Assembly (NCBI GenBank): GCA_020433835.1
Contig: JAGRBY010000050.1
Span: 1 to 21,126, forward strand
DNA length: 21,126 bases
DNA from: Anaerolineae bacterium
GTDB lineage: Bacteria > Chloroflexota > Anaerolineae > 4572-78 > J111
Direction of reading: 5' to 3'
Made by a program: the position numbers and the translations under genes. Below the pieces are notes generated by a model that was given only the letters and a program-made list of their open reading frames with translations, did no database searches and was not told where the DNA came from. Position 1 is the first letter of the stretch. Each line of letters opens with the position of its first letter. Positions 7,267-14,719 of the stretch are shown here, one piece after another.

Positions 7267-8556
7267 ATGTCAAATGGAAGTGAAAGTTCCTCTATTACGC
7301 AGCGTTTGCTTATTGGGGCTGCAACGCTCATTGTAATTGTTTTGACGGTTGCTGCCGCGATTTTTCTGGCGTTACCGGGAGACAATGACAATACGCCGAC
7401 TGAGACACTAACGCCAGCTGCAACTGATGTTGGCGATTTATCAGAGACCGCTACGCCGTCACCAACAACTCTACCGCCTACAGATACGCCCACCTCATCA
7501 CCTCCAGCGGAGACTACTCCCATTGAGGAGCAGGCTCTAACCGATACACCAACGTCAACGTCCACCGCTACCGCTACCGCTACCGCTACCTCAACTACGC
7601 TTCCTCCAACACCAACGCCTGTGGTTATTACACCAACCCGAGCCGTTATTATTGTAACCGCAACGCCGCCGGCGGCTACCTTTACACCCAATCCGTGTGC
7701 GCCGCCTCAAGGCTGGGTGGAATATGTCGTGCGGCCCGGCGACACGCTAAGCTCGCTTGCTATCAAGGTTAATATTAGTCAAACAAACTTGCAACAAACC
7801 AACTGTCTGGCATCATCGGTTTTGCAAACGAGTCAGGTTATCTATTTGCCCTTTATTCCGCCTGATGCGACAGTGACCAATACCACAACCCCCACTCCCA
7901 ATCCGACCGTTACACGTCCCAGCACGCCGACGCCAATTGCCCCCATCATTGATGAGGTTGATGCTAGAGATGTCGTTACAGATAATCCTGATATTCGCCA
8001 GATCGTTGTTGTTGCAATTGGTCGAAATTTTAGACCGAGAGAAGCCGGTTTTAAGGCTGAACTTACCGGACCAACATTAATTCGGCTCGATGTCGATCTC
8101 TCCTCATCTAATACCAGTATACGCGCTACAAAGCTTGTATCAGATAGTTTGGTGACCGATCTTCCACCGGGAACCTATGATTTAATCATTACTAATCCTG
8201 ACGGGCGCAGCGATATCGCCAATGGTGTTTATCCCCGAGGGACGCCGACTCCAACACCGCCTCCGCCGGACATCTTCGATACAAGTCCCAGTTCCGGCAG
8301 AATATCGGAACTGGTAACGCTAACCATTACCGGCCAGAACTTTATCCCTAGAGACATTCGGGTGCAGCTACAACGTTCTACCGGAGGTGGGCAAGTCTTT
8401 GACCTTGATGTTGAAACTGATACAGCTACGGCTTCCAGCTTGAGAGCCATTATTAGAGCCAATCAGCTAACCCAAACAGGATCTTATGATTTAATTGTGA
8501 TTAACCGTGATAATCAGACTGCGGTTGAGCGGGAAACTTATGACGCAACCAATTGA
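7267..8556 (+). CDS. Membrane-anchored LysM protein with two IPT/TIG-like domains
   Basis: Residues 14-36 form a hydrophobic anchor or uncleaved signal. A Pro/Thr/Ser-rich linker (about 43-140) follows, then one LysM domain (about 152-196, YVVRPGDTLSSLAIKVNIS). A second short Pro/Thr linker precedes two immunoglobulin-like IPT/TIG-type repeats (about 225-323 and 334-426). Both repeats share the pattern GxNFxPR...YDLIxxNxD. LysM binds N-acetylglucosamine-containing glycans such as peptidoglycan, and IPT/TIG domains are common in surface proteins, so a cell-wall-contacting structural or adhesive role is inferred. Cys143 and Cys180 bracket the LysM core and may pair. The linker contains four ACCGCT tandem units. 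No enzyme domain is present. A strong terminator follows. Confidence 0.85.
   Translation: MSNGSESSSITQRLLIGAATLIVIVLTVAAAIFLALPGDNDNTPTETLTPAATDVGDLSETATPSPTTLPPTDTPTSSPPAETTPIEEQALTDTPTSTSTATATATATSTTLPPTPTPVVITPTRAVIIVTATPPAATFTPNPCAPPQGWVEYVVRPGDTLSSLAIKVNISQTNLQQTNCLASSVLQTSQVIYLPFIPPDATVTNTTTPTPNPTVTRPSTPTPIAPIIDEVDARDVVTDNPDIRQIVVVAIGRNFRPREAGFKAELTGPTLIRLDVDLSSSNTSIRATKLVSDSLVTDLPPGTYDLIITNPDGRSDIANGVYPRGTPTPTPPPPDIFDTSPSSGRISELVTLTITGQNFIPRDIRVQLQRSTGGGQVFDLDVETDTATASSLRAIIRANQLTQTGSYDLIVINRDNQTAVERETYDATN
7564..7587 (+). repeat. ACCGCT hexanucleotide tandem repeat
   Basis: Four perfect ACCGCT units, followed by a partial ACC, encode alternating Thr-Ala in the linker of the LysM protein. 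Copy number could change by slippage in whole codon pairs and alter linker length without a frameshift. Confidence 0.8.
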
Positions 8557-8594
8557 TTAGGTTGTAATCAGCAGCATCCATAGTTTTGATAAAC

Positions 8595-8627
8595 GCCTCT
8601 CTATTGCTAAATAGGGAGGCTGTTTTT
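8595..8627 (+). terminator. Rho-independent terminator after the LysM gene
   Basis: GCCTCTCTAT (8595-8604) pairs with ATAGGGAGGC (8611-8620) over 10 bp with one G-U-type mismatch, with a 6-nt loop TGCTAA. A run of seven T (8623-8629) follows after TG. It ends the + strand unit. It also sits between convergent genes, but the reverse-strand U-tract is poor, so termination of the - strand surface operon is less certain. Confidence 0.9.
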
Positions 8628-8642
8628 TTGAAAACGTATGGA

Positions 8643-11600
8643 TTACTTGCTTTTTATCATAAGCGGGAAATAGTACGGAGGGATGGTGTTAAGGAGCGTA
8701 GTCGAGTGGCTTGCGGAGGCTGAAATCGTTTGTAGATCCTCACTTTTGGCGTTGACGGTAATAACATCAACTAATATATTGGGATCATTTATTTCTACTG
8801 TGTGAGTGCTGCTATACTTCCAAATTTCATCGTCTTCGAGCAGGTTGTTTGCGTTGCCGCCGCTTATACTGATGCGAGACATCGGGCCTGAAACGGAACT
8901 GCTAACCGTGAGATTACTAAGGGGCGAACCATCGCTGCCGTTGGCGTGACGAACTTTTATATCGAGAACAACTTGTTCTCCAAGTGAAGCTGTAGAAGGA
9001 CCGCTGATCTCTATTGCGATCTTGGGTTCATGAATAATGTCCGTACTGTGGTTGGCAGTCTTTATAATGATGTCGTTTTCAGGGTCGGCTACTTGTGCGG
9101 TTACCGTATTCATTAATGGGTCTGACGTGGAGGTATTGATAACTTTGCCGGCGGTATAAATCCAGGCTTCGCCGCCATCAATCTTGCCGTTCTTATTGTT
9201 ATCTCCCTTCAGATAAGTAGCATTTCCAACAACATCATCGAAGACAGAGAGTACAGTAAGGGGTGCTCCGTCACCCGGCGTGATGGTCGCCAATAAACTC
9301 ATATCAAAATCAAGCTGAAGCGCATTTAACTGGCTAATGGTGACAAAATTAAGTAATGTAAATGTGTAAACCGCCGTCTCACCAAAACCAATCGCAGCGG
9401 GACCATCTTTGGCCACGAAAAGAACGGGGTTATAGCCGCTGAGATCGGTTTGATGCGTAGCGGTTGCTGTAATTTTATCTCCCTCCGTGTCCCAACCGAT
9501 AGCCGTACCGGTGTTAATCAAAGGGTTTGGAGTGTTGGGTTTGATGACATAGGAAGCTGTATAAACCCAAACTTCGCCAAATTCTAAAATATTGTTGCTG
9601 TTGTTGTCACCGCTTATTCGCGTGGCGGTTCCGGCGTAATCATCGGTAACTACGATATTTTTAACCGGGGTTTGATCGCTGGTGAGGGCGTGGCTAAGCG
9701 TGAAGATAAATGTCACTTTATCGCCTACACTGGCTGTTGCTGGGCCGGTTTTTGTAAGGCTTAAAACCGGGCCGAAACCTGTAATATCAACGACATGGCT
9801 ATCGCTGGCGGTAACAGTAGTATCTAAATAGGTAGCTGATATTGTAGCTGTATTGGTGATCGTTGCCGGCGGTAAGAGTGGAATCGTGTAATCAGCGGTA
9901 TAAATCCAAACTTCACCGGGATCGAGTATAGCATCACCATTCCCGTCGTCACTCAAAGTGATCGACGCAACCAAACTATCTTCAAGTATAAGCGAGTCGA
10001 GCGGCGTATTTCCCATATTGACTACGGTAAAGGTATAGACAATACTGCTGCCTACTGATGCTGTCACCGGCCCGCTTTTGGTCATCAAAATAGTTGGCGC
10101 TGGAATGAAAACCGTACTGGTAACAGTAGCGGTCGCAGGTGTCACGCTCTCAGTACTGGTGACAGAGGCGGTGTTGATAATTACCGTACCGTCCTGAGCA
10201 TCATCATCAACCTGTACGTTATAAGTGACGGTAACCCGCTCGCCGGCTGCAACCGTCATATTATCGACAATAATGGGGGGAGAACCGGGTGTACCGCCGG
10301 CCGAGGGAGGGGTAATCGCTACACTGCCGGGAATAAATTGGGTATTGTTTGGTAAGGGATCAAAGATTGTTACACCTGTGGCATCACCTTGACCATTGTT
10401 GATGGTAACAATGGTGTAGCTCAAAATGCCACCGGGTTCAACCGGTTCAGGTGATGCACTTTTAATCACCGATAAATCCGGTGATTGAACGATATGGGTA
10501 ACAACATTTGTATATTCAAAAAGTTGGTCGCTTTTTATAAAAGCCTGGTTGGTGAGAATTGTACCGGATTGAAGTGAAGGGGATGTTGCTAAGGATAAAT
10601 TGATCGTTACGATGGGATCGGTTGGATCAAGTTGGTTGAGTGTAGCGGTAATCACACCATTGTTGGCTGTAATGCTACCCTGGCTAATATTGTACGTCGT
10701 TAGATAGGTTGAAATCGGCAGAGTATCTGTCAAAATAAGATTTTTTATGGGAAAATCACCACTGTTGGATAGGGTGATCGTATAGTCGATATTTTGGCCG
10801 GCAAAAATGGTTTCTCCCGATGGCGGCGTTGAGGTTTTTAGAGCCGTAAGATTAACAATTTCTTCGTATGTATCGTTAAGATCATCGCCGGCATCTTCTT
10901 CTGTTGGGCCGGTTGTAGCACATAAATTAAACATGAGTTCCGATGACTGTCCGGAGTTAAGGGTAGGGATGTTAGCTACAAGCCAGACAATATCGTTGTT
11001 TCCGTCGGTAATAGTGTTAGAAGGCGATGTCATTTCATTGATGATATCCGCATCGGTTTGAGGGAATGTATCTCCTTTAATGCCGTATCCCCTAAGCGAT
11101 CCTTCGACGAGCGATATACCCATTGCATAGCCCCCCTCACCACTCGGATTGAAATCAGTTAGATAAACCAAATTTCGACTAGAGTCAAATGTTCCAATAT
11201 CGCCAGCGGCGGTCAGGGCAACATCAATATCCATCATAAACAGTAATTTACCCCCACTCAAAGAAGAGGGTGAACCTCCGGTGTGCTGGACATTTAATTC
11301 TATCACAACACAGTTGTTACTCGTCTTCGCCAGAGTTTGTTGGACAATTTGGTAAGGCAAAACCTGGCTGGCATACACAACCCGACTATCTTCGTCATAG
11401 GTGGGAATATTTGATGTGGTATTAAGGGTGATGGGGATTGTCTGCAGAAAATCGCCTTGAACACCAACGTCTACTAAGGGTGTTTTACCGCTATGCTGGT
11501 CGAACAAAACAGCAATGGTGGTACCGGCCGGGTTTGTTCCGTCTTGATTAATTTGGTTTCTTCCGTCATTATTAAGAAACCGATTGCTAATTCGCCCGTC

Positions 11601-11843
11601 GCCAAAAACACGCATTTGGTGGGTTGTGGCATTGGTATGGGTTATGGAGGTGGTCCCGGTAATGATAGTTAATGAAGGAGCAGCAACAGGGGCAGCTGCT
11701 GCTGGGGTGGCATTCAGGGTAGCAAATAAAAGGATGCAGCCTGTTGCGAGTGTTCCTCCGGTAAAAGCTATAAATAATTTTACCAGTGAAATGGATAGTT
11801 TTCTCGATATATCGAGAATCGAATGTGCGCCATTATAGTTCAC
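8643..11843 (-). CDS. Large secreted DUF11-repeat surface protein
   Basis: The 1066-residue protein starts at GTG (11841-11843), with AAAGGA upstream at a long spacing. A signal peptide spans about residues 1-50 (hydrophobic core 21-42, then an Ala-rich cleavage region). A ~270-residue N-terminal domain with no recognised family follows. Six DUF11-type beta-sandwich repeats begin near residues 332, 456, 583, 694, 806 and 940 (pattern: K-x-G-P...G...YT-h-x-h-x-N). Four repeats carry an acidic Asn/Asp-rich loop ending in E-x-W-x-Y (632-648, 745-761, 880-896, 995-1010), resembling calcium-binding loops. The last residues YYFPLMIKSK resemble short aromatic-Pro-Leu tails that I associate with exported Chloroflexota proteins. 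No LPXTG or PEP-CTERM is present. It lies 31 bp after the Ig-repeat gene and is probably its operon partner. A structural, stalk or adhesive role is inferred. Confidence 0.85.
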   Translation of the reverse strand: MNYNGAHSILDISRKLSISLVKLFIAFTGGTLATGCILLFATLNATPAAAAPVAAPSLTIITGTTSITHTNATTHQMRVFGDGRISNRFLNNDGRNQINQDGTNPAGTTIAVLFDQHSGKTPLVDVGVQGDFLQTIPITLNTTSNIPTYDEDSRVVYASQVLPYQIVQQTLAKTSNNCVVIELNVQHTGGSPSSLSGGKLLFMMDIDVALTAAGDIGTFDSSRNLVYLTDFNPSGEGGYAMGISLVEGSLRGYGIKGDTFPQTDADIINEMTSPSNTITDGNNDIVWLVANIPTLNSGQSSELMFNLCATTGPTEEDAGDDLNDTYEEIVNLTALKTSTPPSGETIFAGQNIDYTITLSNSGDFPIKNLILTDTLPISTYLTTYNISQGSITANNGVITATLNQLDPTDPIVTINLSLATSPSLQSGTILTNQAFIKSDQLFEYTNVVTHIVQSPDLSVIKSASPEPVEPGGILSYTIVTINNGQGDATGVTIFDPLPNNTQFIPGSVAITPPSAGGTPGSPPIIVDNMTVAAGERVTVTYNVQVDDDAQDGTVIINTASVTSTESVTPATATVTSTVFIPAPTILMTKSGPVTASVGSSIVYTFTVVNMGNTPLDSLILEDSLVASITLSDDGNGDAILDPGEVWIYTADYTIPLLPPATITNTATISATYLDTTVTASDSHVVDITGFGPVLSLTKTGPATASVGDKVTFIFTLSHALTSDQTPVKNIVVTDDYAGTATRISGDNNSNNILEFGEVWVYTASYVIKPNTPNPLINTGTAIGWDTEGDKITATATHQTDLSGYNPVLFVAKDGPAAIGFGETAVYTFTLLNFVTISQLNALQLDFDMSLLATITPGDGAPLTVLSVFDDVVGNATYLKGDNNKNGKIDGGEAWIYTAGKVINTSTSDPLMNTVTAQVADPENDIIIKTANHSTDIIHEPKIAIEISGPSTASLGEQVVLDIKVRHANGSDGSPLSNLTVSSSVSGPMSRISISGGNANNLLEDDEIWKYSSTHTVEINDPNILVDVITVNAKSEDLQTISASASHSTTLLNTIPPYYFPLMIKSK

Positions 11844-11874
11844 GGGTAGTATGGCATCCTTTGTGTGAGACGAT

Positions 11875-14475
11875 TTAGTTTAATCGTTGAATACTATCAA
11901 CCTCAACAGAGTTTTTGCTATCTGATGGGCCTGGGTGGCTAAAACGAATATAGCGATAGGATACTCCGCCGGGAACCCAAGGGCCGAGATCGATACCTAC
12001 TCCAGGGCTATCAAATGAAGGATCATCCAAGTCGGGTTCTGAGTCTGAGCGTAATGGGATATTTTCGTCATCTTTTTCGCCATTGCCGTCAGAGGCATAA
12101 TAGTCAACATTCGTGCCGGAGACACCACCTGGGTTGCCGTCCCAATTAAAAACTGTGTCCCAGTTACTTCCATCGACGGAGACATCGATAGTCATAAAAT
12201 CAAGTTTTATGGCTACCCCCACGGGGTTCTCTTTTTCATACAGAACAAAATCATAGCCCACGCCATCGATAATGCCTGTGCCATCGCCAAAATCAAAGGT
12301 AATTGTGCCGTCATCAGGTGGAGGCGCAATCTCGGCAATGAATTTATTCGGTTCATATACACTGTTAGCATAGTCACAGTTTGTAACGACGGGGGTACAT
12401 TCCACCGTAGAGCCATAAGGATCAATACTGTACGGTTGAGCTGTAGCGATATTACTATTCGGAGAAAGGTTCCCCCCTCTGTCTTCGGCGCGAATATAAT
12501 AGCTGTAAGGGTCGCCGTTTTTTAACGGCTGATCCAGATAACTCAGAGTTGTCGATGAAATAATTTCGGTACCATCGTCATAGTAAATCCAATATCGCTC
12601 AACATCGGCTTCCGGGCTGGCTGTCCAGCCTAAACTTATCTGACTATCGCCGGCTGCAGCCGATAGGGTTGTTGGAGCTAGAGGAACGGTATCGATAATG
12701 GTTACTGTAACCGTAGCCGTATCGCAAGCCGGGGTTGGCGTGGTATTGTCACAAGCCTGATAAACAAAAGTGTCTATACCTGAGATGCCGGGATCAGGTG
12801 TATATTCGACCTGATCAACTCCCGCTACAACCGTAATTACCGCTGTCCCGCTTATGGGAGGTGTAACAATGCTAACTGAATTTAAATCAAGCCCCTCGGG
12901 GTCGCTGTCATTAGCGAGAACGGGGATAGTAACCATCGTATCTTGGTTGGTAGTAGCCGTATCATCAACAATTAATGGCGGGTCATTCACCGGCAGTACT
13001 GTTATACTTACCGTGGCCGTGTCGGAAAATTCGCCGTCGCTGATGGTGTACGTAAACGAATCATCACCGCTGAAATCAGGGTTGGGGGTGTAGCGCACGC
13101 CCGGAAGTTCGATGACGGCTGTGCCATTGGCCGGAGTGCTGACGCTGATGACCGTTAAGAGAGCCGTTGGAGTATCCGGGTCTGAGTCGTTATCGCGCAC
13201 GGCTATAAACTGCGTGCCGTCTTCAATCATCGTAACTGCATCATCAACCGCTACCGGCGGATCGTTGATGGGATTGACCTCAACCGTAACTAAAGCCGAG
13301 TCGGTTGTGGTTCCATCATCCAAGGTGTAACTAAAGGTATCGGTTCCGAAAAAATTCTTGGCAGGGACGTAAGTTACGGTGTTATTAGAATTAATGGTGG
13401 CAGTTCCCCCGTTTGTTGGTGTGGTGACCGATATAACATTCAAAGGACTGCCGTCGACATTGATATCGTTAGCCAAGACGTTAATAGTAACATTGGTATC
13501 TTCATCAGTAACAGGAAATGGATCATCAACGGCTATCGCTGGATCGTATACCGGTGTTACTTTTATCTTCACGGTAGCCTTGGCACAACTGCCATCATCA
13601 TCACAGATACGATAAACAAATTTATCGTTGCCGTTATAATTGGCTGCTGGTTTATAGGTGATTTGACCGGTGCTGGTGTTGACGGTAGCGGTGCCGTGGT
13701 TTGGTCCGCTGGCTATTTTTAGCTTACTCAAAACAAGCGTACCATCTGAGTCAGAGTCATTACTCAAAACAGCAATAGCAATAGAACTATCCTCTGGGAC
13801 AGTAACCGTATCATCGACCGCTGTGGGTGGATTGTTATTGTTATTGCCGTCATCAGACGGTGTAGAGGTAGGTGGAACTGAAGTAGGCGGTGGCGAAGTA
13901 GGCGGTGGTTGGGTGGGCGGTAGCGATGTCGGCGGCACGGTAGGAGGTGCTGTGGGCGGCAGGGATGTTGGCTGCACTGTTGGTGGTGGCGTAGAAGCGG
14001 ATGTGGGTAGCGTTGTTGGAGCGACGGTAGGCAACGGCTCGGTTGGTACCGGAGCATCTGTTGGTTCAGTTGATGTGTTTGGAATAGGTGTAGGCGTAGG
14101 TGTTGGTGGCGGGGTGGGAATAGCGATGGTTGGTTGAGGCAGAATGGTGGGTTGGGGTAACCCAGCCACAAATATGCCGCCGGCTAATTCTAACTGTGGG
14201 GATGCGACAAGATCGATTTCATCTTGAATTGCATCATTCGCTATATCGGCATCCAACGGCGCGAGCGAGATGGATACGCCGGGATTGTAATCGGCTCGCC
14301 GGCTCGATCGCATTGTGTCAGGAATTAAACTTCTATCAACAAGCCATAATGCACTCTGTGATGAACAAAAAATACATAGAAAGCTCAAAAAGAGAAATAA
14401 TGCGGCAAATAAAAATCGCTGCTTATTTTCCTCACGCTCTTCTTTATGGTTATTATTGAACAGGTTTTTGCTCAC
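11875..14475 (-). CDS. Large exported protein with four cadherin-like/Ig repeats and FN3
   Basis: GTG start at 14473-14475; 866 residues. A hydrophobic segment at 20-46 acts as signal or anchor. A region to ~107 and a Pro/Thr linker at ~108-207, dominated by PPT units, precede the folded part. Four tandem repeats of the bacterial cadherin-like/Ig type start near 216, 310, 404 and 498, each with PPxAVDD, an acidic ND(S/I)xxDG turn, and a (D)xFxYxxxDG strand. A fibronectin type III domain (~598-680) and a ~180-residue C-terminal domain (684-866) rich in Asp/Gly follow. That domain looks like the beta-sandwich end domain of many surface proteins (VSVDGSNWDTVFNWDG, YRYIRFSHPG). Acidic turns suggest calcium binding between repeats. 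No enzyme motif or sorting signal is seen. First gene of the surface operon. Confidence 0.85.
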   Translation of the reverse strand: MSKNLFNNNHKEEREENKQRFLFAALFLFLSFLCIFCSSQSALWLVDRSLIPDTMRSSRRADYNPGVSISLAPLDADIANDAIQDEIDLVASPQLELAGGIFVAGLPQPTILPQPTIAIPTPPPTPTPTPIPNTSTEPTDAPVPTEPLPTVAPTTLPTSASTPPPTVQPTSLPPTAPPTVPPTSLPPTQPPPTSPPPTSVPPTSTPSDDGNNNNNPPTAVDDTVTVPEDSSIAIAVLSNDSDSDGTLVLSKLKIASGPNHGTATVNTSTGQITYKPAANYNGNDKFVYRICDDDGSCAKATVKIKVTPVYDPAIAVDDPFPVTDEDTNVTINVLANDINVDGSPLNVISVTTPTNGGTATINSNNTVTYVPAKNFFGTDTFSYTLDDGTTTDSALVTVEVNPINDPPVAVDDAVTMIEDGTQFIAVRDNDSDPDTPTALLTVISVSTPANGTAVIELPGVRYTPNPDFSGDDSFTYTISDGEFSDTATVSITVLPVNDPPLIVDDTATTNQDTMVTIPVLANDSDPEGLDLNSVSIVTPPISGTAVITVVAGVDQVEYTPDPGISGIDTFVYQACDNTTPTPACDTATVTVTIIDTVPLAPTTLSAAAGDSQISLGWTASPEADVERYWIYYDDGTEIISSTTLSYLDQPLKNGDPYSYYIRAEDRGGNLSPNSNIATAQPYSIDPYGSTVECTPVVTNCDYANSVYEPNKFIAEIAPPPDDGTITFDFGDGTGIIDGVGYDFVLYEKENPVGVAIKLDFMTIDVSVDGSNWDTVFNWDGNPGGVSGTNVDYYASDGNGEKDDENIPLRSDSEPDLDDPSFDSPGVGIDLGPWVPGGVSYRYIRFSHPGPSDSKNSVEVDSIQRLN
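13855..14154 (-). repeat. Degenerate PPT-coding repeat tract
   Basis: About 100 codons of the Ig-repeat protein are a low-complexity Pro/Thr/Ser linker with imperfect tandem units such as PPTSLPPT, PPTSPPPT and PPTSVPPT. At DNA level these are degenerate GGCGGTnnn-type repeats on the + strand. The linker should be extended, and is perhaps glycosylated, spacing the Ig repeats from the membrane. Confidence 0.75.
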
Positions 14476-14719
14476 GGTATATTGATGGCAGGGTAGAGTG
14501 AAATTTCTATAATTATAGCATATCTTATATTCATGGAGTCGGTTCTATGCCTAAAAAGATACGTATAATTCACCATTGAAACCAAATTTCTATCAATTTC
14601 TAACTATTTTTTAACACAATAGGGTTGGTATAGGAGAAAAAAGAATATTATGAAAAGCTTAATTGCGATTGTAAAGAGAGAAAACTGTAGATCTAAGCCC
14701 CATAATTTTACTTGAAGGG
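14476..14719. other. Intergenic region between two minus-strand units
   Basis: This 244-bp AT-rich stretch separates the histidine kinase stop from the Ig-repeat gene start. Near its left end it contains the extended -10 promoter of the surface operon. I see no clear terminator for the kinase gene, and no credible gene. Confidence 0.5.
14512..14520 (-). promoter_or_regulatory. Extended -10 promoter of the surface-protein operon
   Basis: Read on the minus strand the sequence is TGC-TATAAT, a perfect extended -10 element, 36 bp upstream of the GTG start at 14475. The -35 region is poor (GACTCC at 17-bp spacing), which extended -10 promoters tolerate. CTATAATTATAG overlapping it (14508-14519) is a palindrome and could bind a regulator. 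Confidence 0.5.

Noticed and set aside
7227..7691. Val/Gly/Ala-rich minus-strand open frame over the LysM gene linker
   Set aside because: Antisense shadow of the Thr/Pro-rich coding sequence; composition mirrors it.
13670..14137. Val/Gly-rich + strand open frame opposite the PPT linker
   Set aside because: It is the antisense shadow of the Pro/Thr repeat tract, with no start signals of its own.
13855..14154. Possible CRISPR-like or minisatellite array
   Set aside because: Units are degenerate, vary in length and code in frame for a PPT linker; there are no conserved repeats with unique spacers.
14650..14715. A 21-codon + strand frame with GGAGAAAA upstream (MKSLIAIVK...)
   Set aside because: Too short, with no recognisable feature and only a partly convincing ribosome binding site; it ends just before the kinase stop and cannot be supported.
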